Shown here: piece after piece, positions 28,048 through 36,267 of the stretch
Position numbering within the stretch: the stretch's first letter is position 1
Layout: the number at the start of each line of letters is the position of its first letter
DNA from: Hyphomicrobiales bacterium
GTDB taxonomy: Bacteria; Pseudomonadota; Alphaproteobacteria; Rhizobiales; Rhizobiaceae
Length of the DNA stretch: 64,000 nt
Assembly (NCBI GenBank): GCA_900473805.1
Contig: UCMS01000009.1
Span: 112,340-176,339 of the forward strand
Reading direction: 5' to 3'
The notes under the pieces: model-generated
Database searches by the model: none
What the model was told of the DNA's origin: nothing
What the model saw: the letters and a program-made list of their open reading frames with translations, nothing else
Position numbers and translations under genes: made by a program

Positions 28048-28338
28048 CTATTGTCTCGTTCCCATCTGCATCTTGCCCGAAGCGTCCAGCGGTCGCGCGC
28101 CTGACGCCTGTCTTCCGAGGAGCATGCTGACCACCGTCACATCGAGATCAATGTCGGGCCAGTGAATGCTCGACGGCATGAATTCCACATTGTTCCGCTC
28201 CACCGGCATCGCCTCCTGCAGGGGCGGGTACCACCAGACCGGAACGCTGACGATACGACCGTCCGTCAGTTCCACATGCAAGAGGTCGTCATCGCAAAGC
28301 AGATCGACCGGGCGCATGTTGTCGAGATGTTCAATCAC
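28048..28338 (-). CDS. DUF2442 protein (copy 3, no DUF4160 partner upstream)
   Basis: About 96 residues containing MRPVDLLCDDDLLHVELTDGRIVSVPVWWYPPLQEAMP and SIHWPDIDLDVTVVSMLLGRQASGARPLDASG, clearly the same family as copies 1 and 2 but more diverged. The start is uncertain. A GTG at 28338 with GAAGG ten bases upstream gives the usual family length; ATGs at 28317 and 28416 are alternatives. Unlike the other copies it has no DUF4160 gene immediately upstream, because pheS ends there. Confidence 0.75.
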   Translation of the reverse strand: MIEHLDNMRPVDLLCDDDLLHVELTDGRIVSVPVWWYPPLQEAMPVERNNVEFMPSSIHWPDIDLDVTVVSMLLGRQASGARPLDASGKMQMGTRQ

Positions 28339-28423
28339 GTCGCATTTGCCTTCATTCACAAGGATGGGGCAGCCTCCACCTGCCCCGCCCATTTGGCTGC
28401 CATAGCAGCCAGTCATTCGCAGA

Positions 28424-29509
28424 TCAGCTGCTCAAGCCGCCAAACAGCGTCGGCACATCCAGCGGGCGGAAGCCGTAGTGGCTCATCCAGCGGACGTCAG
28501 CGTTGAAGAAGTCGCGCAGATCCGGCATGCCGTATTTCAGCATGGCGATGCGGTCGAGGCCCATGCCCCAGGCGAAGCCCTGGTACTCGTCCGGATCGAG
28601 GCCGCCGGCGCGCAGCACGTTCGGATGAACCATGCCGCAGCCGAGGATTTCCATCCAATCCTTGCCTTCGCCGAACTTCACGATCGGGCCCGAGGAACGG
28701 TCGCACTGGATGTCGACCTCGAAGCTCGGCTCGGTGAACGGGAAGAAGGACGGGCGGAAGCGCATGGTGACGCTGTCGACCTCGAAGAAGGCCTTACAGA
28801 ACTCTTCCAGCACCCAGCGCATGTGGCCGACATTGGCGGTCTTGTCGACGACGAGGCCTTCGACCTGATGGAACATCGGCGAATGGGTTGCGTCACTGTC
28901 CTGGCGATAGGTCTTGCCAGGAATGGCGATGCGGATCGGCGGCTTCTGTAATTCCATCGTGCGCACCTGCACTGGCGAGGTGTGCGTGCGCAGCACCTTG
29001 CGCTCACCGTTTTCATCCGGTGACAGGAAGAAGGTGTCGTGCATCTCCCGGGCCGGATGGCCCTCGGGGAAGTTCAGGGCCGTGAAGTTGTAGTAGTCGG
29101 TCTCGATATCGGGACCTTCTGCGATCGAGAATCCCATGTCGGCGAAGATCGCGGTGATCTCGTCGACGATCTGGCTGATCGGGTGGATACGGCCGCGCTC
29201 GGCCGGCGAGGAGCGCACGGGCAGCGACACATCCAGCGTCTCGGCCTTGAGCCGGGCGTTGATCGTCGCATCCCTCAGCGCCGTCTTGCGGGTCGTGATT
29301 TCTTCGGTGATCTCGTTCTTCAGCGCGTTGATCGCAGCACCGCGCGTCTGGCGCTCTTCCGGCGTCATGGTGCCGAGTGTCTTCAGGAGCTCCGAGACGG
29401 AGCCCTTCTTGCCGAGAGCGGACACACGCACCGCCTCAATCGCTGCCTCGTCGCCGGCTGCGGCGATCTCGCCGAGAAGCTGTGCCTTCAATACGTCTAG
29501 TTCAGCCAT
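28424..29509 (-). CDS. pheS: Phenylalanyl-tRNA synthetase alpha subunit
   Basis: The 361-residue catalytic chain of PheRS, a class II aminoacyl-tRNA synthetase. An N-terminal coiled coil (residues 1-85) is followed by the catalytic core: [19 protein letters not shown], motif 2 in [18 protein letters not shown], and motif 3 in [24 protein letters not shown]. The start at 29509 has AGGA just upstream and gives the standard rhizobial length; a longer frame adds only ten residues. It follows the kinase-like gene by one base and is separated from pheT by the DUF2442/DUF4160 array. Confidence 0.97.
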   Translation of the reverse strand: MAELDVLKAQLLGEIAAAGDEAAIEAVRVSALGKKGSVSELLKTLGTMTPEERQTRGAAINALKNEITEEITTRKTALRDATINARLKAETLDVSLPVRSSPAERGRIHPISQIVDEITAIFADMGFSIAEGPDIETDYYNFTALNFPEGHPAREMHDTFFLSPDENGERKVLRTHTSPVQVRTMELQKPPIRIAIPGKTYRQDSDATHSPMFHQVEGLVVDKTANVGHMRWVLEEFCKAFFEVDSVTMRFRPSFFPFTEPSFEVDIQCDRSSGPIVKFGEGKDWMEILGCGMVHPNVLRAGGLDPDEYQGFAWGMGLDRIAMLKYGMPDLRDFFNADVRWMSHYGFRPLDVPTLFGGLSS

Positions 29510-29510
29510 T

Positions 29511-30377
29511 TCATCCTGCCTTGGCGGTCTCGGAGCCATCCGCCGTCAGCGGCGGGACCCTCATCAGAAATTCAGTTGCCATGATAAAGCGTCGCAGATC
29601 ACTACCCATGTGCAGGCGGCCAATCAACCGTGCGAGCGGCAAAATTCGGCCGATCAGGGCCGTCAGCCTGACCAATTCGCGCCGGGCCGCATCCGGGGCC
29701 CGGGCAAGCCAGGCCTGCAATGCCGACGGACAGGTCGTTTCGGGATTTGCAGCGAAGCTGGTCACCACCAGAAAATAGAGAAGCACATCCCGCGCCTGCG
29801 CCATGGCCAGCGGCATCACGGAGGCCGGGTCTTCCTCGAAATCCATGAACCCGACCTGGCCGTCCTCCAGGAAGAAGTCGCGCACATGCGGTCGGCCGTG
29901 GCTCAGCCCCGCCGCATGAACCCGCCCAAGTGCTTCGGCGACGTCGACCAGCAAGGCGTCATGCGCAGCCGGGTCGGCCTGGCCGATGGTCTTCATCATG
30001 CGATAGATGGTCGGCCCGACATCAGACATGACCATAGCGGTTGCGGAGGCATAGACGATCTTCGGCACCGGGAAACCGGCCTCGGCGAAGGCGCGCATCC
30101 GTGCGATCTCCCGCGCCTGCATGGCTTCAGGGGAAAGCTGTGGCGAGGGGCGGAGGATCGGCACGCGAAAGAGGCCCGCAAAGAAGCCCTGGACCGCCAC
30201 CAGCGGCGGGAGAATCTTGCTGCCCTGGCGCTTGATCCATACGGCGCGATCCTTCAGCTCGAGGCGCTGAACGCGGCCATCGCTCTGCATCATTGCGCGC
30301 AACAATTCGCCGATTTCGTCACTGTCGAGCAGGTTCCCGCTCTCGATCGCGGCGCCCGGCCCATCCGGATATGCCAT
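29511..30377 (-). CDS. Kinase-like (BUD32/LPS-kinase-type) protein with HGRP motif
   Basis: A 288-residue cytosolic protein with protein-kinase-like features. AVWIKRQG may be the ATP-lysine strand, [29 protein letters not shown] resembles the hinge of small-molecule kinases, and [35 protein letters not shown] stands where HxD and DFG motifs occur. The usual HGD is HGR here, with RD three residues later, as in some InaA/BUD32-like families; activity is therefore uncertain. GGAG precedes the start at 30377. It sits between rplT and pheS, and the pheS start follows one base after its stop. Confidence 0.75.
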   Translation of the reverse strand: MAYPDGPGAAIESGNLLDSDEIGELLRAMMQSDGRVQRLELKDRAVWIKRQGSKILPPLVAVQGFFAGLFRVPILRPSPQLSPEAMQAREIARMRAFAEAGFPVPKIVYASATAMVMSDVGPTIYRMMKTIGQADPAAHDALLVDVAEALGRVHAAGLSHGRPHVRDFFLEDGQVGFMDFEEDPASVMPLAMAQARDVLLYFLVVTSFAANPETTCPSALQAWLARAPDAARRELVRLTALIGRILPLARLIGRLHMGSDLRRFIMATEFLMRVPPLTADGSETAKAG

Positions 30378-30463
30378 GTCTGCTCCATCAACACGCCGGG
30401 TGGGGCACGCCTGCCTGCCCGCCGGGTCGTGTTTGTCCATCGCGCCATCCGGCGCGGACCCAA

Positions 30464-30499
30464 AAGAAAAACCCGCGCCGGTCGTCCAGCGCGGGTTTC
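30464..30499 (-). terminator. Terminator after rplT
   Basis: On the minus strand AAACCCGCGC and GCGCGGGTTT pair around a ten-base loop and run into TTTTTCTTTT. It ends the rpmI-rplT transcript before the kinase-like gene. Confidence 0.85.
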
Positions 30500-30530
30500 C
30501 CAAAATGTCAAAGCTTGGGGAAGCGCTGGC

Positions 30531-30935
30531 TTACTTGACCGCGCTTTCAAACTCGTTGGCCGTACCGGCGTCCTTGAGGTAGGCGAGTGCCTTCTTCGAA
30601 GCTTCTACGAGCTTTGCGAAGGCTGCCGGCTCATGGATGGCAAGGTCGGAGAGAACCTTGCGGTCAACTTCGATGCCAGCCTTGTTCAGTCCGTCGATGA
30701 AGCGGCCGTAGGTCAGGCCGAATTCGCGGACAGCGGCGTTGATGCGCTGGATCCACAGAGCGCGGAAGTTGCGCTTGTTGACCTTGCGGTCGCGGTAGGC
30801 GAATGCCTTCGAACGATCGACGGCGGCCTTGGCGGCGCGGATCGTGTTCTTGCGGCGGCCGTAGAAGCCCTTGGCTGCCTTGAATACCTTGTTGTGCTTG
30901 GCGCGGGAAGTTACGCCACGTTTTACGCGTGCCAT
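30531..30935 (-). CDS. rplT: 50S ribosomal protein L20
   Basis: A 134-residue 23S rRNA-binding protein essential for early 50S assembly. It has the basic N-terminal extension [30 protein letters not shown] and the globular domain with [22 protein letters not shown] and [24 protein letters not shown]. It follows rpmI by about 40 bases. In many bacteria L20 represses its own operon through the leader; a leader of about 97 bases lies before rpmI here. Confidence 0.98.
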   Translation of the reverse strand: MARVKRGVTSRAKHNKVFKAAKGFYGRRKNTIRAAKAAVDRSKAFAYRDRKVNKRNFRALWIQRINAAVREFGLTYGRFIDGLNKAGIEVDRKVLSDLAIHEPAAFAKLVEASKKALAYLKDAGTANEFESAVK

Positions 30936-30974
30936 GTCATGATCTCCTTATATGATCCAAAAAGCGAAAGGGTC

Positions 30975-31178
30975 TCAGAGACCGTTCGGCAGGTAGTTCT
31001 TGATGACCTTCTTGCCGTCAGCTTCGGCGAGAACCATCGTGCCGCGAGCGTCGCGGATGAACTTGTTGGATCGCTTGATCATGCCGTGGCGCTTGCCGGC
31101 AGCAGCCGCGAGGACCTTGCCGGAGGCGGTGATCTTGAACCGCTTCTTGGCGGAGGATTTCGTCTTCATCTTGGGCAT
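30975..31178 (-). CDS. rpmI: 50S ribosomal protein L35
   Basis: A 67-residue basic ribosomal protein ([22 protein letters not shown], ending in [10 protein letters not shown]). The start at 31178 has GGAG eight bases upstream; an extended upstream frame is leader. It is the first gene of the rpmI-rplT operon with its own promoter at about 31282-31309. The usual upstream partner infC is over 3.5 kb away, separated by a two-component operon. Confidence 0.97.
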   Translation of the reverse strand: MPKMKTKSSAKKRFKITASGKVLAAAAGKRHGMIKRSNKFIRDARGTMVLAEADGKKVIKNYLPNGL

Positions 31179-31281
31179 TTTGCTACTCCATTGTTCTTGT
31201 ATCGAAACAGGCAGACGAATGCCCGTTTTCAAGCATAAAGAACGGCCACGGCATGCCCTGCCGGACCGTTCGGACGCGCGC

Positions 31282-31309
31282 TTATAACCGCAGACCTTAA
31301 AAAGCGCAA
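31282..31309 (-). promoter_or_regulatory. Sigma-70 promoter of rpmI-rplT
   Basis: On the minus strand TTGCGC (31304-31309) and TTATAA (31282-31287) are 16 bases apart, giving a start near 31275 and a leader of about 97 bases before the rpmI ATG. Confidence 0.55.
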
Positions 31310-31322
31310 CGGGGCGCAGGTT

Positions 31323-32672
31323 TTATTCTTCGACAGCCCGATTTGCCGCCGACGAACGGGCGGGCAATACCAACGTCACCCTCAATCCCCCGAGCGAGGA
31401 GCGCGCAAAGGAGAGCCCGCCACCATAGGCGGCCAAAACGTCGGCACTGATCGCAAGCCCCAGTCCCGACCCTTCACCCTCTCCCAGATGAACGCCACGT
31501 CCGGCAATCTCCGCCAGCGCTTGGTCCTCGACACCCGGACCGTCGTCCTCCACGTCCAATCTTATGCCATCACCGTCCCGCAACGCCGAAACGGCGATGA
31601 CGCTCCGGGCAAAGCGGGTCGCATTGTCGAGCACATTGCCCAGCGCTTCTGCAAGATCTGCCGGATCCATGTCGGCTGTCAGCGTCTCGTCCAGACGCAA
31701 GGTCCACTGGATGCCGCGCGCCGCCGTCACCGGCGTCAGCACGGAAACCAGTTTTCCGGTCAGAGAGACCAGATCCGTTTGCGCCATCTGCTCGACTCCC
31801 AGACGGGCGGATTGCAGCTGCCGGTCGGCCCTCTGGCGGATGAGATCGACCTGTTGACGGATCAGCGCCTTTTCCGGCCCCGGCAAACCATCGGCCAGGT
31901 GAAGAAGCACCGTCAGTGGCGTCTTCAGACCATGAGCGAGATCGCTCGCGCGGGCGCGCGCCCGTTCAACCGCCGTTTCCCGCTCCTTGAGCAATTGATT
32001 GAGCTCCAAAATGAGCGGCTGCAGCTCCGTTGGTCCTTCGCCCTCGAACTGGTCCCGTAGTCCGGCCCGCACCTGGGCAAGGCTCACCTGGAGCCGCGAC
32101 AGTGGTGCAAGACCGATGCCGATCTGCAGGAAGGCGGCCGCGAACAGCACTGCGGCGGTCGCCGCGAGCATCACCGTCATCGAGCCATGATATTCGGAGA
32201 TCGCATCGTCGATGACCTTGCGATCGAAAGCCGCGAGCAGGGTGAAGGAATGGGTCGCGTCCCTGGTCTCAAGTTCGATCCGGCGCAGGTCGACCAGGAT
32301 CGGGGCACCGTCGGGCCCTTCGGCTTCGCGAAACCGGTAGGGCCCGGCATGCAGGGCCGACAAGGGCAATTCGACATCCCAGAGCGATCGCGACCGGATC
32401 ACGCGGCCGTCTTCAGCAATCACCTGCCAATAAAGCCCGCTGCCGGGCAGGCCGAAGCGCGGATCGCTCGGCTCGTCCGTCACCACCGGCTCTCCCTGGC
32501 GGATCTCCAGGCTCGCGGCCAGCTGGTCCATGATCGCCGACAGATCAGCCCGATAGCGGTCTGCGGCATACGTCGAAAATACACTGCTCAGGCCGAAGCC
32601 GACCAGCAGCAGCACGCAGGCGATTGCCAGGATGGCGCCGATCACCAGCCGCAGGCGCAGCGACCGCATCAT
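31323..32672 (-). CDS. Sensor histidine kinase
   Basis: A 449-residue inner-membrane kinase. Helices at about 9-30 and 165-187 bracket a periplasmic sensor region of about 130 residues. A HAMP-like segment leads to the dimerisation domain with His247 in SDLAHGLKTPLTVLLHLAD, and the ATPase domain has VLDNATRFAR (N box), VEDDGPGVEDQ (G1) and GEGSGLGLAI (G2). It resembles PhoQ-type sensors of alphaproteobacteria. Its ATG overlaps the stop of the response regulator (ATGA), so the two are a cognate pair. The acidic exported proteins upstream hint at a cation or antimicrobial-peptide signal, which is inference. Confidence 0.95.
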   Translation of the reverse strand: MMRSLRLRLVIGAILAIACVLLLVGFGLSSVFSTYAADRYRADLSAIMDQLAASLEIRQGEPVVTDEPSDPRFGLPGSGLYWQVIAEDGRVIRSRSLWDVELPLSALHAGPYRFREAEGPDGAPILVDLRRIELETRDATHSFTLLAAFDRKVIDDAISEYHGSMTVMLAATAAVLFAAAFLQIGIGLAPLSRLQVSLAQVRAGLRDQFEGEGPTELQPLILELNQLLKERETAVERARARASDLAHGLKTPLTVLLHLADGLPGPEKALIRQQVDLIRQRADRQLQSARLGVEQMAQTDLVSLTGKLVSVLTPVTAARGIQWTLRLDETLTADMDPADLAEALGNVLDNATRFARSVIAVSALRDGDGIRLDVEDDGPGVEDQALAEIAGRGVHLGEGEGSGLGLAISADVLAAYGGGLSFARSSLGGLRVTLVLPARSSAANRAVEE

Positions 32673-33334
32673 GCGCCGTCGCCCGTGAGCGTGTAGCCGA
32701 ATCCGCGCCGGGTGGCGATGGCGAGCGGATGGGTCTTGCGCCGGATACGGGCGATCATGGCCTCGACGGCGTTCTTGGCCGCATCGTCGTCACGGCCCTG
32801 AACCTGACGGGCGATCTCCAGGGGATCGAAAACCCGCTGCGGCTCGGTCACGAGCAGGCAGAGCAGCCGGTATTCAAGCGGCGTCAGTTCGATCGCGCGC
32901 CCCTCGAAGGTCACCCGCCGTGCCGCGTCGTCGATCACGAAACCGCCGGCGGAGACCCTGGTCTTGGTCCGCCCGCCAGCCCTTCGCAACAGTGCCTTCA
33001 GCCGCGCGACAAGCTCCTCGCTGCGAAACGGTTTGGGAAGATAATCGTCGGCGCCGGCCTCGAAGCCATCGACGCGCTCCATCCAGGATCCTCGTGCTGT
33101 CAGGACGAGGATCGGAGTTTCGACACCCGCCGCCCGCCAGCGTTTCAGGATCGACAGGCCGTCCATGCCGGGCAGGCCGAGATCGAGCACGATGGCGGCA
33201 TAGTCGCCCGTCTCGCCTTCGGACCATACGTCCGGCCCATTGGTCAGATGATGGATCACGAACCCCTCGCTTTCCAGCTTGGAGCGGGTGTAGTCGGCGA
33301 TGGTCGCATCGTCTTCAGCCAGCAGGATCCGCAT
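32669..33334 (-). CDS. OmpR/PhoP-family response regulator
   Basis: A 221-residue regulator. The receiver domain carries the acidic pair in LLAEDDATIADYT, phospho-acceptor Asp51 in IVLDLGLPGMDG, Thr in VLTARGS and Lys in YLPKPF. A winged-helix effector follows (LTPLEYRLLCLLVTEPQRVFDPLEIARQV, AVEAMIARIRRKTHPLAIATRRGFGYTL). It lies just after the PepSY gene and overlaps the kinase gene by four bases. Two tandem TTGCTGAC-type 11-mers upstream of the first gene of this cluster are a likely binding site, since OmpR-family proteins bind repeats at 11-bp period. Confidence 0.95.
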   Translation of the reverse strand: MRILLAEDDATIADYTRSKLESEGFVIHHLTNGPDVWSEGETGDYAAIVLDLGLPGMDGLSILKRWRAAGVETPILVLTARGSWMERVDGFEAGADDYLPKPFRSEELVARLKALLRRAGGRTKTRVSAGGFVIDDAARRVTFEGRAIELTPLEYRLLCLLVTEPQRVFDPLEIARQVQGRDDDAAKNAVEAMIARIRRKTHPLAIATRRGFGYTLTGDGA

Positions 33335-33337
33335 CGC

Positions 33338-33856
33338 TCACCATCCGAACAAGGTCAGACGCCGGCCGCTTGCCGCGTCCAGCTTCAGGGTGCGTACGTT
33401 CGCGCCCTTCTGAACCTTCAGGGTGTAAAAGGGCTTGCGGGCTTCGAGATTGAGATTGACCGAAATCACGCGTCCGCCGCCCATTTCCTGCACCCGCTTC
33501 AGGATCTCCCGGAGGGGCAGGATCCGGCCCTGTCCAACGGCCTCGCGGGCACGTTGATGATCGCGGTCCTTATGCGCGCGCCCAGAACCGCCGCTGTCAC
33601 CATCGTCATCGCCAATCTGGTCATCGTCACCGCCGCCGCCACTACCGCTACCGCTGCCACCGCCATCGTCGTCATCGCCACCATCATCGTCGCTTCCCGA
33701 GTCGCTGCCGTGGTCATCGCCGCCATCGTGGCCACTGTCGTCGCCGCCGTCGTCGTCTTGTCCGTCCTTTGCTGCAGCCGGCAAGGCCGGCGAAAGCAGC
33801 GTCGCCAGGGAAGAGCTAGCCAGGAACAGGAACAGAAAGCGGCGGCGGTCCATCAC
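33338..33856 (-). CDS. Exported PepSY-domain protein with Asp/Gly/Ser-rich region
   Basis: A 172-residue protein with a signal peptide at residues 1-29 (basic RRR then a hydrophobic core ending PAAA). Residues 31-92 are a low-complexity run of Asp, Gly and Ser (over 25 Asp). A PepSY-like domain occupies 105-172 (ILPLREILKRVQEMGGGRVISVNLNLEARKPFYTLKVQ). PepSY domains bind or inhibit partner proteins in the periplasm and are common beside OmpR-type two-component systems. The acidic run could bind divalent cations. It stops three bases before the response regulator start, so all three are one operon. Confidence 0.88.
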   Translation of the reverse strand: MMDRRRFLFLFLASSSLATLLSPALPAAAKDGQDDDGGDDSGHDGGDDHGSDSGSDDDGGDDDDGGGSGSGSGGGGDDDQIGDDDGDSGGSGRAHKDRDHQRAREAVGQGRILPLREILKRVQEMGGGRVISVNLNLEARKPFYTLKVQKGANVRTLKLDAASGRRLTLFGW

Positions 33857-33922
33857 GGGCTCGATTGGTTTGAAATGTCAGCCTAACGCGGCCAAAGGCG
33901 GCCGCCAACCGACAAATGAGAA

Positions 33923-33950
33923 CCCCCGTCCGGTGGGGGCCGGACGGGGG
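33923..33950 (-). terminator. Hairpin between the two Asp-rich genes
   Basis: CCCCCGTCCGG and CCGGACGGGGG form a perfect 11-bp stem with a six-base loop. On the minus strand the following GTTCTCATTT is only weakly T-rich, so it may attenuate rather than end transcription into the PepSY gene. Confidence 0.6.
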
Positions 33951-34000
33951 CAAACGGCAACGATCCCGCGGCGGCTAGGGCATCGCCGTTTCGCACCGGC

Positions 34001-34570
34001 TCAGGGTGCCGGGATCACGGTCACTCCGGTCAGCGTCCCTTTCGCCGCCCGCAGTTTGATTTCGGTCTGGCCATGTTCTTCTTCGGCTTCAAAACGCAAC
34101 CGTTTGCCGTTTTGATCGACCGGGATCATCGTGCCGTTCAAAAGGCCGCGAAGCTGGGCCTCGTTGACGATCAGACGGACCTCATCCCGGTCGCGACCCG
34201 ATCCGTCATTGTCGAGATCATCGGCACTGTCGTCGTTCAGGTCGTCGCCGCTGTCGTCGTCATCCGCGCGGTCACCGCCGTGATCATCTCCCTTGTCGTG
34301 GTCGGGACCGTCATCATCCGATCCATCGTCGTTCGAATCATGGCCGGAACCGCCGCCACTGTGATCGCTGCCACTGTCGTCGCTGCCACTGTCGTCGCCG
34401 TCGTCGCTATCATCGCTCCCACCATCGTCGTGTCCACCGCGGGCCTGGGCCTGCTGCTGAATGAGCGAGGAGAGCGACGCCGGCGCCATTGCACCGAGAG
34501 CCGGGAGAAGGGCGAGCGCGATCGCCGCCGTGCTGGAAACGAGCAAGGTGCGTTTTATCAGTGCGGTCAT
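34001..34570 (-). CDS. Exported Asp-rich protein of unknown function
   Basis: A 189-residue protein with a signal peptide at about 1-30 (MTALIKRTLLVSSTAAIALALLPALGAMA). Residues 45-130 are an Asp/Ser/Gly/His-rich low-complexity stretch, and residues 130-189 form a small C-terminal domain (VRLIVNEAQLRGLLNGTMIPVDQNGKRLRFEAEE). The start at 34570 has GGAGGA upstream. It resembles the next gene (PepSY) in plan, with signal, acidic run and C-terminal domain, but the C-terminal domain is different and not recognised. It is the first gene of the two-component cluster. Calcium or magnesium binding is plausible but unproven. Confidence 0.82.
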   Translation of the reverse strand: MTALIKRTLLVSSTAAIALALLPALGAMAPASLSSLIQQQAQARGGHDDGGSDDSDDGDDSGSDDSGSDHSGGGSGHDSNDDGSDDDGPDHDKGDDHGGDRADDDDSGDDLNDDSADDLDNDGSGRDRDEVRLIVNEAQLRGLLNGTMIPVDQNGKRLRFEAEEEHGQTEIKLRAAKGTLTGVTVIPAP

Positions 34571-34641
34571 GGTGTTCCTCCGTGGTACCGTGTTCCATGG
34601 AGGCATCATGCATCGGGGAGCCTGACAGACAGGGCACCCGC

Positions 34642-34663
34642 CCCGTCAGCAACCTGTCAGCAA
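34642..34663 (-). promoter_or_regulatory. Tandem 11-bp direct repeat, likely response-regulator binding site
   Basis: On the minus strand TTGCTGACAGG is followed directly by TTGCTGACGGG, with one mismatch and a period of exactly 11. It lies about 75 bases before the ATG of the first Asp-rich gene. OmpR/PhoB-family winged helices bind head-to-tail repeats of this period, so it probably binds the regulator encoded downstream. Confidence 0.6.
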
Positions 34664-34707
34664 AGCCGATGATGCCGCAGTTTTCCTGCCGGGAGAAAAG
34701 CGGGCAT

Positions 34708-34735
34708 GAAAAAAGCCGCCTTGCGGCGGCTTTTC
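34708..34735 (-). terminator. Terminator after infC
   Basis: AAAAGCCGCC and GGCGGCTTTT pair around a four-base loop. On the minus strand this gives a stem followed by a T-run just after the infC stop at 34754. Confidence 0.85.
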
Positions 34736-34753
34736 GATGTCATCTATCGCTGC

Positions 34754-35290
34754 TCACTTCGGCGCGAGGACCATCATCATCTGGCGGCCTTCGAGCTTCG
34801 GCTCGGCCTCGACCTTTGCGACACCGACGGTGTCTTCCTTGACCTGAAGCAGGAGCTTCATGCCCAGTTCCTGGTGCGCCATTTCGCGGCCACGGAACTT
34901 CAGGGTCACCTTGACCTTGTCGCCTTCTTCGAAGAAGCGGTTCATCGCCTTCATCTTCACCTCATAGTCATGGGTGTCGATGTTCGGGCGCATCTTGATT
35001 TCCTTGACCTCGACGATCTTCTGCTTCTTGCGCGCTTCGGCCGCCTTCTTCTGGTTGGCGTATTTCAGCTTACCGAGGTCCAGGATCTTGCAGACCGGCG
35101 GCTCCGCATTCGGCGAGATCTCGACCAGATCCAATCCGGCCTCTTCTGCCATACGCAACGCCTGATCCGTCGGCACGACACCGAGGTTCTGGCCTTCTTC
35201 GTTGATCAACTGGACTTTGGGTATGCGAATTTCTCGGTTGGAGCGCGGCCCATCCTTGACGGGGGCATCGGCTTTGAACGGTCTGCGAAT
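34754..35290 (-). CDS. infC: Translation initiation factor IF-3, AUU start
   Basis: A 178-residue factor that binds the 30S subunit and checks start codon and tRNA pairing. The N-domain ([60 protein letters not shown]) and C-domain ([48 protein letters not shown]) are both complete. No ATG, GTG or TTG gives the full N-terminus. ATT at 35288-35290, preceded by GAGGAG, opens the frame with [17 protein letters not shown] and gives the standard rhizobial length. The AUU start is the known basis of infC autoregulation in other bacteria. It ends at its own terminator. Confidence 0.96.
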   Translation of the reverse strand: MRRPFKADAPVKDGPRSNREIRIPKVQLINEEGQNLGVVPTDQALRMAEEAGLDLVEISPNAEPPVCKILDLGKLKYANQKKAAEARKKQKIVEVKEIKMRPNIDTHDYEVKMKAMNRFFEEGDKVKVTLKFRGREMAHQELGMKLLLQVKEDTVGVAKVEAEPKLEGRQMMMVLAPK

Positions 35291-35469
35291 GGTCGTATTC
35301 TCCTCGAACTATTTCGGAATGCGTACGGGCCCGACCCGCGCGCATGCGCGTGACAGGCCTATGTGATACTTGCGTCGGCAGAGTCAATAGCATGCTCCGC
35401 AAAGAAAATCACCTGTTGTCGGTCACTTCCCGAATGTGTTTTACAGCCTTCAGCGAATCGGAGCCCTGC

Positions 35470-36267
35470 ATGACCCAGCCAGCAAACATCCTCACCGAAC
35501 AGACTATCACGGTCGGCGAAGGCAGTGCCGCACGGCCGATCAGCGTCATCCAGCGGCTCGGCGCTCCCGATGCTGACAAGCCGGTGCTCGTTTGGCTCGG
35601 CGGCTATCGCTCCGACATGTCCGGCACCAAGGCAATCGAGATGGATGCGCTCGCGGCCGACCAGGGACTGGGCGCGATCCGGTTCGACTATTCCGGCCAT
35701 GGCGTGTCCGGCGGCGACTTCGCCCTTGGCACGATTTCGCGATGGACCGAGGAGGCACTGGCCGTGATCTCGGCATCGGGCGCCCGCCGCGTCCTTCTCA
35801 TCGGTTCGTCGATGGGCGGGTGGATCGCGTTGCGTGTCATCCAGGAAGCCCGTCGGCTTGGCCTCGGCTTTACCGTTGCAGGCCTGGTGCTGATCGCCCC
35901 CGCCCCGGACTTCACGTCCGAACTCATCGAACCCAGTCTGACGGAGGCAGAACGCCGCTCTCTCGACGAGCGCGGCTTTTTCGAGGAACCCTCCGAGTAC
36001 AGCCCGGAACCGAACATCTTCACCCGCGCACTGATCGAAGATGGGCGGCAGAACCGGGTACTGACCGGACTGATCGAAACCGGCTGCCCGGTGCATATCC
36101 TGCAAGGCATGAAAGACCCGGACGTGCCGCACACGCATGCTCTGAAGCTGATGGAATTCCTGCCGCTCGATGACGTGGTGCTGACGTTGGTGCGCGACGG
36201 CGATCACCGGCTGTCGCGTCCCGAAGACATCGCCCGGATGAAGGCCGCGATCCTGTCCATGCTGTAG
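35470..36267 (+). CDS. Alpha/beta-fold hydrolase
   Basis: A 265-residue cytosolic serine hydrolase. The nucleophile elbow is LLIGSSMGGWIALRV (Ser in GSSMGG). The oxyanion strand is VLVWLGGYRSDMSGTKA, and the acid and His lie in LQGMKDPDVPHTHALKLMEF and LVRDGDHRLSRPED. It matches the carboxylesterase-type family often annotated as palmitoyl-protein thioesterase-like or ABHD10-like. GGAG precedes the ATG at 35470. It is divergent from infC and stands alone. The substrate is unknown. Confidence 0.9.
   Translation: MTQPANILTEQTITVGEGSAARPISVIQRLGAPDADKPVLVWLGGYRSDMSGTKAIEMDALAADQGLGAIRFDYSGHGVSGGDFALGTISRWTEEALAVISASGARRVLLIGSSMGGWIALRVIQEARRLGLGFTVAGLVLIAPAPDFTSELIEPSLTEAERRSLDERGFFEEPSEYSPEPNIFTRALIEDGRQNRVLTGLIETGCPVHILQGMKDPDVPHTHALKLMEFLPLDDVVLTLVRDGDHRLSRPEDIARMKAAILSML

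Noticed and set aside
29136..31238. A 700-codon open frame on the plus strand across pheS, the kinase-like gene and rplT
   Set aside because: It runs antisense through three supported genes and an intergenic terminator, so it is not a real gene.
33590..33780. Periodic GTC/ATC-rich sequence that looks like a tandem repeat or a hydrophobic plus-strand gene
   Set aside because: It is the complement of the Asp/Gly/Ser codons of the exported minus-strand protein; the periodicity comes from low-complexity coding.
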